DNA from: Hyaloperonospora brassicae | Taxonomy: Eukaryota > Oomycota > Peronosporomycetes > Peronosporales > Peronosporaceae | Direction: 5' to 3' | Assembly (NCBI GenBank): GCA_947650285.1 | Contig: CANTFL010001475.1 | Location: 310,001-374,000 of the forward strand | Length of the DNA stretch: 64,000 nucleotides | Part shown: positions 53,369-64,000 of the stretch, in pieces | Layout: each line of letters starts with the position of its first letter | How positions within the stretch are numbered: the first letter of the stretch is position 1 | Notes under the pieces: model-generated | Seen by the model: only the letters and a program-made list of their open reading frames with translations | The model's database searches: none | Told to the model about the DNA's origin: nothing | Position numbers and translations under genes: made by a program

Positions 53369-55467
53369 CTAAGCAGGGCCACCTCCGCCTTCAGGCACAG
53401 TCCACTTGATGTACTCCTTAGGCATTTTTATCGAGCAGCACTTGCAGTGGACGCAGTTCTGAGCGTTGATCACGAGTTGCGGGACACCGTTGGCCTCGCT
53501 ACCATCCGTGTATTCGTACACGCCAGCAGGACAAAAGCGCTGCTCCGGACCAGCGTACACAGGGAACGACTCAGTCGAAGGTACCTCCGCGAGCTCAGGC
53601 TTGATGCGTAGGTGTGAGGGCTGGTCGTGATTGTGGTTGGTGCCGCTGCGCTGTAGGTTCGAAAGCAAGTTGAACGTCAACTCACCGTCCGGTTTCGGGT
53701 ACTCAATGGGCGAGAACTCTTTGGCTGGGCGCGTTTTGGCCGAGTCTGCAATCTTATTCGGAATGGTCCAAGGTTCTTTTCCCCTCAAGACGTGTGTAGC
53801 CACACCAGCGTGTAGGAGGCCGGGCAAGAATCCCTTGTGGAAACCAGCATGCACATTGCGCACGGCCTTCAGCTCCTCAGCAATCCATGATGACTCTACC
53901 GCATCTTCGTAACTCGAGATATCGACAGCCGGCTCGTCCGGATTAATCTCCGCCGTTGCAGCCACGGGCTCCACGTCAGTGGCAATCAAAGCTTCGTATG
54001 CTGCCTCAGCAGCTAGCATGCCCGACTTCATCGCAGTATGCGTACCCTTGATCTTCACACCATTAAGGAACCCAGCCGAGCACCCAATCAGTCCGCCACC
54101 AGGGAACGTTAGCTTCGGAATCGCGTGGTAACCGCCTTCGTTCAGGCAGCGGGCACCATACTGCACGCACTCGCCTCCTTCCAAATACTTTCGGATCGCC
54201 GGGTGCGTTTTAAACCGCTGAAACTCTTCGTACGGATTGATGTAAGGGTTCTCGTAGTCCAACCCGACGACGAGCCCAATCTGGACAAGGTCGTCTTCCA
54301 TGTGGTACATAAACGAGCCACCAAACGTCTTGTCCATCAGTGATTGCTGCAGAGGCCAGCCCAGCGTGTGCTGCACGAGCCCAGGCTGGTGCTTTTCCTT
54401 TGGAATGCGCCACACCTCTTTCACACCAATTCCATACGTCTGGGGCTGGACACCGTCTCGCAGCTGATACTTCTCCATCACCTCCTCACTGCACGATCCC
54501 CGACAGCCTTCAGCAAAGAGCGTCTAACTCACACACAAAAGCAACACACAACACACACACAAGCATCAGTCCAACCTGCTCGTCACGACCGTTCGTCAAG
54601 CAGCAGCAACAACAGCAGCAGCAGTGCCCCAACCCAATGGACGCACCACACGCGCTCGGAGCTCCATGCCACGCGCAAAAGTGCTCTTGGGCGTCCCGTC
54701 CTTCCCAATCCCAACGTCGCGCGTTGCAATGCCCGCCACGGCTCCGTCTGCCCGGTACAGCACCTCCGAGGCCGAGAAGCCGGGGTAGATCTCGACCCCC
54801 ACCTCCTCCGCCTGCTCGCCCAACCAGCGCGCAAACTTACTCAGACTCATCACAAAGTTGCCGTCGTTGTGCTACCGCCACACACACACACACAACAGCC
54901 ACCACACGTTAGGCGCGCGTACAGACACACCACTACAAGTTGTGTACGCGCACGTACCTCCTCCCGGGGCAGCAGAAAGTGCGGCAGCGCCATTGACTGC
55001 GTCTCCGTGAGCAGCAGGAACTTGTCCTTCGTCACGGGCGTATCGAGCGGCGCGCCGCGGTCCTTCCAGTCCGGCAGCAGCTCGTTCAGCGCGCGCGGCT
55101 CCAGCACGTTGCCCGACACGAGGTGCGACCCGACCTCTGCGCCCTTCTCAACCACACACACCGACAGGTCAGTGCCCTTCTCGGCTGCGAGCTGCTTCAG
55201 GCGGATGGCCGCCGAGAGACCGGCGGGACCGGCGCCGACCTGGGCACACATACAGGAGTCAAGTTAGAACGGACTCGGACACATTGACCATCACTCTGCA
55301 CTTGGCCGTACCAGCACGACGTCGTAGTCCATTGCCTCGCGCGGTCCGTTCAACAGGTCGTTCTCCTCCTGTGTAAGCGCTCGAGACGACAGCCAACAGC
55401 GCTGCGGGCGCGTGGGTAGCGACTGGCGCTGGAGCGCCGACAGCTTTGCGAGGGATCGGCGCCACAT
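53369..55467 (-). CDS. ETFDH: Electron transfer flavoprotein-ubiquinone oxidoreductase (mitochondrial)
   Basis: Four exons, all phase 0: 55467-55312, 55239-54958, 54871-54647, 54523-53369, giving 605 residues. Exon 1 encodes a mitochondrial presequence (MWRRSLAKLSALQRQSLPTR, basic amphipathic). The first intron splits the FAD-binding sequence DYDVVL / VGAGPAGLSAA (GxGxxG). Later come PHFLLPREE / HNDGNFVMSLSKFARWLGEQ, TLFAEGCRGSCSEEV, GGGLIGCSAGFLNGVKIKG, and the C-terminal 4Fe-4S cluster cysteines (FCPAGVYEY and NAQNCVHCKCC). The enzyme passes electrons from ETF (fatty acid and amino acid oxidation) to ubiquinone at the inner mitochondrial membrane. It ends PEGGGGPA, a few residues shorter than animal forms. 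Donors GTACGG, GTACGT and GTGCGT are seen; introns contain CA runs. A housekeeping gene, apparently intact. Confidence 0.95.
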
Positions 55468-56741
55468 GTGCGTGCGGACAGTGTGTGCTTTTGATTGTTC
55501 CGTTTCACAAGTGCAACCTCGTGGAGGATTCGTTGCTTTTCGCGCGGTTGGGGGTCTCACGTCGATATTTCTAACCACGACGTTCGAGTTGTAGCCAATG
55601 GCACGCGCGGATGATCGATGGCGAATCAAGAAGAGCGAGTTGCGAATAGGTCGCACCAAACAGAGATGCAGCGAAAGATAGGGGCAGAATCCGCTAGGCC
55701 GTAAATTGGTCCCACGTGCGATTTGAAGGACTTGATGATAGTTAACTCTGATCGAGACTAGCATGCGCAATGATGACGTCTGGTTCTGTCGAGGCCGGTT
55801 GTGAGCTTTGAATGTCAATAGGCTTTTTGACTATGGACGTCGTGCATTGCGTTTGCATTCATTTGTTTACAAATGCAGCGACGAGGAGTGAATGTGTAGC
55901 TAAAATGCACGCGAGCAGCAGCATGTAATGTTACGCGCATGCCCTATCTATTCAACGGCGATATGGACAATGGAGAAGCTCCTTTATTTACATATGATCC
56001 CGTGCATGGAAAATTCGCTTGCGTTGCAAATGTTCTTGGTGCCTTCTTATGATGTCGTTATTCTTTATCCTTCTTTCTACCCATTCACCTTATCACGCAC
56101 TCTTGTCTTTGTAGTTATGTATCGCATGTTTTCGTCTCCCCTAACAACTTTTAAAAATCATTGAGGTTCGTAGACGCTCATCAGAATTACTCAGGATGAT
56201 TTAAATTCATTAAAAAATATGTTTTTACGGCAGAGTTAGATTTCAATCGTCATCTTAATGGCGTAAAGTTTGGTAATTTAATATTCATTGTTTTTTATTT
56301 TGCTAGTAATATCATTCGATCACATTCACAAAGTAAAGCACAGCAACGTCAACCGGAAAATGTAGACTGAAATGGCTGTACAACAGCACCAACTACGTAT
56401 GACTCGTGTTCGGTCTGTATTATTCATAATGTAGTTCAATATAATTTTGCAATAAAGACTAACGAGGGTTTGTTTACATTAAAATATTCGCTGTTTTGCT
56501 AGTGGAAATGTTAGCAGCTCAAAACTAATGCGAAGTAAACCTTATTGACATTCAATCTAATTTTTCCGACGCATAATATAATCGACTATTTTTTGGTTCT
56601 GAATTGTGACAGAAACTACAGTTTTCCCTATAACTACTATATCATGAAAATTTCGACCCTTTGACGCATCGTGCAAATAATTGATTAGGAGATTTATAGG
56701 TACACACCCACCTGATATAGAGGCCCCTCCTCAAGTACCGT
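55468..56741. other. Intergenic, AT-rich, no gene recognised
   Basis: Contains the ETF-QO upstream region on its left. From about 55920 it is AT-rich with no coding signal up to the Gypsy LTR. Confidence 0.55.
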
Positions 56742-57131
56742 TGTAACGGGGCACACCCTTGCGTGAACTTAACGCAAGGGTATCGGTGCCCCGACAGTTG
56801 TACACAAGGCAAGCGAGGAAGCGTAGGTAAGGTAAAAGCAGAACTGTTGTATTAATATAATTAAGTCTTTTAACTACTGTCTCTTTGTTTGACTTAACCT
56901 AATTATGCTAATATAACTGAGTGTATGGTGACGTCTCGTCACCATCATTGCGCGCGTCTTGCGGAGATTGGTGGGGTGATATCATCAAGATATCAACCAA
57001 TGAACAGACTCTTTGGTCGACCCTTCAATATCACCACTTTGGTGATATTGTTCAAAGAATATTCAACCTCATATTCTTTATTGTCACTTTCTTTAAAGTG
57101 ACAATTCCATGTAACGGGCTGCCCCGTTACA
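56742..57131 (-). repeat. G3 3' LTR
   Basis: 390 bp, on the plus strand reading TGTAACGGGG ... GCCCCGTTACA. Followed on the plus strand by TCACCCCCCTT, the complement of the polypurine tract. Confidence 0.93.
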
Positions 57132-57261
57132 TCACCCCCCTTAACTGATAGTCACCGTGTGACTATCGAAAATATGGCGGCCACCCGTTGGCCACCATTG
57201 GGACAGGGAGCACTTGTTGGGTCCGTTCCATTCACTTTCCGCTTGACCTCGCATAGTTAAC

Positions 57262-58868
57262 ATGTCTATGCGAGGTGACTCAAGACCCGCACAGCCCGGT
57301 CCTGTGCTAGCCTCTGCGGCAGACGATTCGTCGTCTGCTGCTCCTTCTTCGCCTGCAGCAATAGGTGCTGCAGGTGCACGCGACACCTCACCGCGTGCGC
57401 ATGATGACCCCGACATTGAGGTCATCTACTCTGGCGAGTCAGACGTGTCTGACTCGGGCAATGCTCCAGAGGCGTCTCGCTCACCGGTGACGCCTCAGTA
57501 TTCGCCAAGGCCACTGCCGAACGAACGGACTCGTGAGTTGCAACACAGTCTGTTCGGCAGTGATGACGATGATCAGGGCGGTGAGGAATATTATTCCTTA
57601 CCACCACCGGCTCGTGCGTCTTCGCACGAGCGTGATGACGATGGCGTGAGCCGTCGTCAATCTGGGAGCCGTGGTACCGACAAGGGTACCACTGTGAAGC
57701 GTGATGAGCCGAAGCCGTGGCGTTTGCCCGAACGGCTCATCAATAGCTTGTCTCACGAGACAAGCCAACACCATCGAATACCCTTATTCGATGCGACTGA
57801 GCTTCACGGCTTGAGTTCCAGCGCGAAGAACTTTCGCGCTGAAGAAGATTTTTATCTCGATGTCTTTCTTAGACATCGATGGTACAACAGCAACCAAAAG
57901 CGTGACAAAGCATCGCTTTTGGCTGCGTGGAACGCATTCGTCCAAAACGTAAAGAATTTTGGACGAGAAGGGTGGCTTAAGAAACTTGGGGCGACACGCC
58001 TCAGGTTCGAAAAGCGAACGCCAAGCAGTGCTAGGTACCGGTTGCAATGTTTGTCGAGTGAGGCAGACATTCCTTGCCTCACATGGGGAGACCCTTGTGC
58101 GAGTTGTGTTGACAACTCGCAGCGTGCACATAGGGATGTGTATTCCCTAATTTCGCCCTGGGGAAGGGCACACATCTCGGCTGAGATGCGTGACGCGATT
58201 GCAAACTTGCAATCCGTCTACAAGCGCCAGAAGCGCGTGTTTACCGATGGTCCCGAGAACTCACCGGATGGGTCTCGTCATTCTGGCGGAAGAAACCTTC
58301 AACATCCATCAACAGCTGAGAGTGGGGCTCCCAGCTGTTCCAAGAGGGTGGTACCCCCGCCACTGGACGAGGTAGCTCATCCTTGGTCCTGAATCGTCAC
58401 GGTGATTCAAGATACGCTCCACTAGAAAGCGTTGACCACCGTGAGCATTCACCAAAGGATGTGTTGGAGGAGGAAAACCCTCCTCTAGATGATTCGGTTC
58501 ACCATCTCGACCCTTACGAGATATATCGCTCAATCGATGAATTGCGCGATGACTTGAAGCACGAGCGCGACCGGCTCTACGCTTTGACTGATACCGTGCG
58601 GAAGAACCGCAAGGATCACGAGGCTGATCGGGCGAGGGATCGCGCCGATTATGCCACAGCGCAGCTTCAGGTCGAGCGGGATGTCCGCTCCCTATTCGGC
58701 GAGCTGTCGCCAGCTCGCGGGGCGATATCTCGGTTGAGTTCAGAGGTATCATATCTGCGCGACCAGACGGATCGTCTGGAGCGCGAACGCAAGAACTTGA
58801 TGGATGTTATTAAACGTGGGGGCTATCTTCATCGGAAGAAGAAGGCTCGTACTGACAGTACGGCCTGA
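57262..58868 (+). pseudogene. G3 antisense accessory gene (aORF), one frameshift
   Basis: Starts MSMRGDSRPAQPG and stays open for 376 codons. A single-base deletion near 58350 (GGGTGGTACC where G1 and G2 have GGGTGGATACC) shifts the frame. The rest (58383-58868) is open to RTDSTA-stop. Total 1607 bp, against 1605 in G1 and 1608 in G2. Contains the acidic N-terminus, FGSDDDDQGGEEYY, the C-x8-C-x6-C-x2-C cluster and the coiled-coil C-terminus (LQVERDVRSLFGEL, SYLRDQTDRLERERKNL). The same deletion breaks the chromodomain frame on the other strand. Confidence 0.78.
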
Positions 58869-60419
58869 GCCTCCCCACGTAAAACGTAGGATGCGTGCGC
58901 ATCTTACGTGGCAATTCGATCGTGTATGCATTGCCCTTGCGATGCAACACTCGAAACGGACCAACGTATTTCGGCAGTAGTTTACTACTGCCGACACTAG
59001 TGACTGCATGTCCAGGTAATTTTACCGTAGACAGTAGTACTAGGTCGTTAATTTTAAATGAAAGAACATTTGCTCTTCCATTCTTGTCTGCGTTCCGTTT
59101 CTGAAGGTCCACCGCATTTGCGATGGAGTCCTGAACGAAACGGACTATCGCTTCTCGAGTCAGCAGGAAGTTCTCTGCTGAATCTTTGCTTTGTATTTTA
59201 GTGCGCTTCGTGCGCACTGCTAAGAGATTGTTCTCTTCTTCAGCGAGGTTGTCTTCTTCCTCGCTGGAATAGTCGTTGACGATGCTGAGTATACCAGCAT
59301 CGTCATCATCATCCGAGTCAATAATATCGTCTTCGCTATTATTGAGGTGATCTTCTTCATCGATGTCGACTTGATCGACATCGGCATCATGCGTGGCGAC
59401 GTTAGCGTCGACACGTGATGAGCAAGAGCCAAAACGGTTTTTGCTCGAGCAAGTCCCTCCCCCGTTATCCAAGAGTCACACTCTAATAGGGCGGTTACAC
59501 TTGGATGGCGTAAGCCATTCACGTAAAATGGTGTGTGCTGGGTGGAAGCATGCACCGAATTATTGATGGCAAATTCCACCATGGGTAGGAATTCGCTCCA
59601 ACTCGGAAACGAGTGGACAAATCCTCGAAGGATCTCTTCGAGCACACGTTTTGCACGTTCCGTCTGGCCATCTGTTTTGGGATGGTCAGAAGTAGACATC
59701 TTCAATCGTGTTCCGAGAAACGGAACACGGTTTGCCAAAATCCCGCCGAGAATTGAGGGTCACGGTCGGATACTAGTTCACGGGGTAACCCGTGGAGTCT
59801 AAAGACCGTGTATAGAAAGACACGAGCACAACCTTGAGCCTTGATCGATTTAGAGACAGAGTCAAGATGGGCCATCTTGCTGAATCGGTCAACAAACACA
59901 AGAATGCCTCTATTCTTGTGAGCGTCTTCGGGAAAACCGAAGACGAAGTCTATTGAAACGGACTGCCAGCACTCTGTCGGAACAGGCAGAGGCTGCAATG
60001 GCGCACGGGATGTAGGACTAGGCTTCACCCATTGACAAACCTTGCAAGCACGTCTGTACTTGCGGAAAAAATGATACTGGCGAGGCCAGTAAAAGTCACG
60101 ACTTACCGTGAGGTAAGTCTTTTCTCTACCACGATGGCCGCCTGTTGGGGCATCGTGACACTCATACATGATGCGTAAACGCAAATCATGATGAGCGGGT
60201 ACGACGACACGAGGCGTGTCGTCGGCAACAGCTGTATTGTACAGCAATCCGTTGCGTGTACTGTACCGATCCGATGAGGATCGGTACAAAGCCGGTAAAT
60301 CCCTCATGGATTTACTGGATGGATTCACCAGATGATCCATCAATCGCAGAAGATACTTATCTTCTGCGTATGCGTTTCGTACGTCGTCAAGTAAGCTTGA
60401 CGACGGGACACTGACTGAC
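58309..60419 (-). pseudogene. G3 integrase with broken chromodomain
   Basis: HHCC region (HRGREKTYLTVSRDFYWP, CKVCQWVK), D-D-E core (IDFVFGFPED, SDRDPQFSAGFW, DGQTERAKRVLEE), acidic insert and GPF/Y module. The chromodomain starts FLVERILNHRDDSG but goes out of frame at RGYHPLG (where G1/G2 have RGYPPSW) because of the 58350 deletion. A frameshift near 59720 lies between the second Asp and the Glu. The frame change near 59460 is shared with G2. Confidence 0.86.
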
Positions 60420-61674
60420 AGTGTCGCATCAGTGGGCTTATCCTCACTGTTGAATTGTGCATCCGGCTCGAAATCGGGCCGGCGCGAAAGCGCATCAGCT
60501 ACGACATTGAGTCTTCCTGGTTTATACTCCACGGAGAAGTTATACTCCGCGAAGAAAGACAGCCACCTCACCATCCTTTGCGATAGGTGTGGACTGTTTA
60601 AGGCCGTGCGTAATGATGCATGGTCCGTGTAGACAATGAACGGTCTATCTCCCAAGAGATGACGCGAAACTTAGCCAGTGCGTACTTCATGGCAAGGAGT
60701 TCCTTGTCATGCACTGGGTAATTACGCTCAGCTGCTTGCAGCTGACGCGACTGATAACAGATGACTCGCTCCGCGCCATCTGCGTCGAACTGCATTAACG
60801 CACAGCCGATTGCAAAATCGCTGGCGTCACGGACCACATGAAATGGTCTGTCCTGATCTGCAATCGCCAAGATCAGCGATTGCATCAAGCTTTGCTTGAT
60901 ACCCTCAAAGGAACGCTGGCACTCAGCGTTCCATGACCACTTGACATTTTTCTTAAGCGAGCAAGAAAGATGAATAGTCATCTCGGCGTAGTTGCGCGAG
61001 TACTTGTGCAAGTACGCCGCTATACCAAGGAACTTCCGCAGTCCCTTGACATCGACTGACACTGGCCAGTCGGTGATCGCCTTGATTTTTTCGGGATCAG
61101 GGCGTACGCCGTGTTTACCCACGATGCACCCAAGAAGTGGTATTTCGCTAGCCGCGAATATACACTTCTTGAGGTTTGCGTTCAATTTAGGCCTGCGCAT
61201 AAGTTGAAGAACCTGACAAACGCGAGTTCTGTGAACTTCAACGTCCGTCTTTCCGTCCATAGCCCGGCTATGGACGAACACATCGTCGAAGTAACTCGGT
61301 GCGAAGTCTCGCACCGGTCTCAACAGATTTGTGACGCATCTGTTGAATGTTGCAGGGGCATTACTCAGCCCCTGTGGCATAACTAGCCACTCCCACAGCA
61401 TACCGCTGGGGGTGCTCACTGCCGTGAACGGGATGCCCCGTTCACGCATGAGAATCTGATAGAACCCATCCATCAGATCCATGGACGAAAAGATGGTACT
61501 CTTTGACATACCATCTATGATGACGTTCTTTCTCGGTATCGGCGTCTGAGCCGGTACCGTTGCAGCATTCAATTTGTTGAATGCGTGCACTATCCGCCAT
61601 CCTCCTGTGGCCTTTCGCACACAGAAGGTCGGAGAGCTGTGAGGGGATGTTGATTCCCTCACATGGCCCGCTGC
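60420..61674 (-). pseudogene. G3 reverse transcriptase-RNase H
   Basis: SYFDDVFVH and the RNase H motif VVRDASDFAIGCAL (CDAS changed to RDAS). The frame is open for 354 codons, then changes at about 60650 because of the same one-base deletion found in G2. It is preceded by a TAA (DR-stop-AAGHVREST) that separates it from the linker. Confidence 0.87.
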
Positions 61675-63082
61675 TTAGCGATCGGCAAAGAACTTGTCGA
61701 TAGCTTTAACTTGCTCACGAGGCAGTGGCCACTGCTTTATGACACAGTAATTCGAGCCCGGTCTGAGCTCGATCTCGTGTCTAGTGCCTTTGTCCTTAGG
61801 CAACTCGCAAGGTACGGATTCAGGGAGCACATCTATGAATTCAATCAAATCCCTATACAAAGAATTTGCCTGAAGTGACTCCCAGGATTGAGACGCGTAT
61901 CGCTCAATCCGATTCTTCTCATCGAGGACACTTTCGTCCATCGATGAGCTGCTGAGAACCCCTTCATTTTCAGCAAATACTGTGGCTGACCGAATATCGG
62001 CCACATACTCGTCCTCTGTGACGAGTATGCAGATCTGCTTGACTTTGCCACTACGCAGATCACGCAAGAACCGTTTCGGTTCTAGCGTTGGCAACTGAGT
62101 TATCTCCGAAGTTAACTTCGGAGGCACAATCAGATCAAGCGTATAAGCGCCTACGCTTGATCCGTCATTAACCAAGACGTTCAACGTCTCGGTCACTTCC
62201 TGGGAACTTCTTCCCACAGGTTGCTGAGGGCCTGATCCTTCAGCAAGTGACTCTTGAGGAATTCTTTCCTCAAGTACGTGGGGACTTACTCCCTCGACGT
62301 CTTCCGACTGTGGCTGTGCAACCACAGTCAGGCAACTGATCCTCTACGGTCGACTCTCCAGTCGACCTAGGATTTCTATGTTGCCCTTTGGGGCCAACAG
62401 GTTTCTTACTTTTAAGATGCTGCCCGCTAGGCATGCATCCATGTCCCGGTCCACTCGACTTATTCGAGTGGTGGACCTTCGGCGCAGCCTGTACTTCTGT
62501 ACAGCCGCCGGGAGCTTGCTCCACAGTGTAGTGATCAACTACACTTTGATCTTGTGCAGTCGTGCTAACGACCGTACCGCAAGTGAGGCTATCGCACTAA
62601 CTCGCAGAACATCCACACGCTTGTGGACGCTCCAAGATGTTCATCAGATGGCCATCTGATGAACAAGCGGCAGGCATCTTCACGGATCGATGCTGCCAGC
62701 CCATCCTTGGCTCGTACTTTCTGAGCCAAGGTAATCCCAGGATGACATCAAATTTGTCATCCAGATCCAGTACGATAAAGTCATCATCGTACTGTTCGCC
62801 CTCCAACGTGTAGTGGATTCCTACTACACGTTTCTCAACGGTAATTGATGCGCCTGTTTCAAGGCGCACCGTCATCCTCGTGAGGGGAATGTCGCGCTCA
62901 ACGAACTTGAGCCTACGACCCTCTAGTGACTGGCGACGAACAAAGTTGTTCGACGCCCCACAGTCTACTAGGGCACGAAGTGACAAATCATTTGTCGCTT
63001 TCAACTTCAAGGTTATGAGCGAAACGTCATCACCAGGTGCAGAGACACACAATGATTGTGTATCTGGAGCAACTTTCGTCAA
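61675..63082 (-). pseudogene. G3 protease and linker part of pol
   Basis: Protease 63082-62597 with LVDCGASNNF. It ends at the same QACGCSAS-stop as G2. The linker continues from about 62325 to 61675, ending one codon region before the reverse transcriptase. Confidence 0.82.
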
Positions 63083-63132
63083 GAGATTTGCAAATTCTCT
63101 TGAGGTTGCTGGATCAGTATGGCGCTCCGCCC

Positions 63133-64000
63133 CTACTGACTCCGACCATTTTTTGATGGTCCGTCTCGCTGTTGCGGCTTCGCAACAGCGCTGGACTCAC
63201 GCCCATTGCCCTTTCTGGCAAATGGTCGTCCATTTCGCTCAGTACTGTTTGGTACTGGGCGTGGAGCACTACACTCGTATGCGTAGTGCCCTAACTTCTG
63301 ACAGCGATTGCACCTCTGCAATCGCTTGTTGTTTGAAGAGCGAGGTCTCTCGTTCTCAACATAGCAGAGGTCCATTGGTTCTGGACCTCCGATCTCTTGT
63401 CGTCTTGGTGTACGATAAGAGTTTGAGCTAGCATGATCCTGTCTCATGCTAAAGTCTTCCTGTTCCGCGGCTGATATCGCATCTTCCAGCGTATTCAGCT
63501 CAAGGCGGAACAGGTGGGTCCTGACGGGCCCTTCTGCGAGCCCTTGCATGAACACCGTAATCAACGTGTGTTCATGGACTTGGTTAGCAGTTATACGACT
63601 CGCAAGGAGTCGTATATGTTGTGCGTAAGCGTGCACATCACGCTTACCCTGCTTGAGTTTCAGGAGCTCTGAACGATCCCTGAACTCAGCCCGTGGCGGC
63701 TCAAACGTTTGTCTGAGCCGGGACTTGAAGTCATCTAGCGACCTAAACACATGTGGGTCGCTACTCTCGAGCCCCAGGGACCAAGTTTTGGCACGTCCTG
63801 CCAAGTGGGCCTGAGCAAATGTGAGTTTCATTTGCTCATCTTCGACGCGACGAGCCCTTAAGGCTCTGTCGAGTTCGACAAACCATAGTAACAGGGAGTC
63901 TTCCGGAACTCCACTGTACTTGGAGATGTCAACTTTCATGACCTCGGGACGACGCGCATGTGCCGTCCCGCCCACAGCAGCATGGAATTGCTGCTGTCTC
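63133..64000 (-). CDS. G3 gag, partial at window edge
   Basis: Open from the window edge to its stop, ending in the same tail as G2 gag after the CCHC knuckle CNRCQKLGHYAYEC. The N-terminal part is outside the window. No lesion is seen in the visible portion. Confidence 0.88.
   Translation of the reverse strand, partial: RQQQFHAAVGGTAHARRPEVMKVDISKYSGVPEDSLLLWFVELDRALRARRVEDEQMKLTFAQAHLAGRAKTWSLGLESSDPHVFRSLDDFKSRLRQTFEPPRAEFRDRSELLKLKQGKRDVHAYAQHIRLLASRITANQVHEHTLITVFMQGLAEGPVRTHLFRLELNTLEDAISAAEQEDFSMRQDHASSNSYRTPRRQEIGGPEPMDLCYVENERPRSSNNKRLQRCNRCQKLGHYAYECSAPRPVPNSTERNGRPFARKGNGRESSAVAKPQQRDGPSKNGRSQ

Larger units (their letters stand above)
56742..64000 (-). mobile_element. Ty3/Gypsy chromovirus copy G3, cut by window end
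   Basis: Same family, opposite orientation. From left to right: 3' LTR, polypurine tract, antisense gene (plus strand here), chromodomain, integrase, RNase H, reverse transcriptase, linker, protease, gag. The 5' LTR and gag start lie beyond position 64000. The left flank is ACCGT. It shares several lesions with G2. Confidence 0.93.

Overview
The window looks like nuclear DNA of a plant-pathogenic oomycete, probably a peronosporalean (downy mildew or Phytophthora relative). The support is short introns in compact multi-exon genes, a seven-PH-domain protein, a secreted RxLR-effector-like ORF, and conserved eukaryotic genes separated by young LTR retrotransposons. The species cannot be fixed from sequence alone.

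Layout. 0.46-7.3 kb holds two minus-strand host genes: a seven-PH-domain protein ending in a CaaX box, and a two-exon PX-like protein. 7.6-11.8 kb is a 5'-truncated LINE flanked by a 16-bp target-site duplication. 12.4-12.8 kb is a 121-bp tandem array. 15.8-42.5 kb is almost entirely mobile DNA: a complete Ty3/Gypsy chromovirus (G1), a small secreted effector candidate at 26.5 kb, a Ty1/Copia element with a perfect 5-bp target duplication, a solo LTR, and a second complete Gypsy copy (G2). 44.3-55.5 kb is a gene island: an Enhancer-of-zeste gene (minus, about 13 exons), an RNA polymerase III subunit RPC82 gene diverging from it, and an electron-transfer-flavoprotein:ubiquinone oxidoreductase gene (minus). 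From 56.7 kb to the end of the window lies a third Gypsy copy (G3), minus strand, cut by the window edge.

The most unusual signal is in the Gypsy family. The whole element (LTRs, gag, pol and an extra gene) is tiled almost end to end with short perfect or near-perfect inverted repeats: stems of 6-10 bp, loops of 2-10 nt, about one every 25-35 nt. Where copies differ, several stems show paired, compensatory changes, sometimes with the one-step intermediate in a third copy. I see nothing like it by eye in the neighbouring Copia element, LINE or host genes.

The same family carries a long antisense gene of about 535 codons. It starts about 130 bp inside the 3' LTR, reads back into pol and overlaps the chromodomain region on the opposite strand. 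It is present in all three copies, each broken by a different single lesion, so their ancestor was open. The predicted product has an acidic N-terminal part, a cysteine cluster and a C-terminal coiled coil, and I do not recognise it.

G2 and G3 share several lesions that G1 lacks, which suggests a defective lineage mobilised in trans or a recoding strategy. All structural statements come from reading the sequence; no searches, folding or statistics were run.
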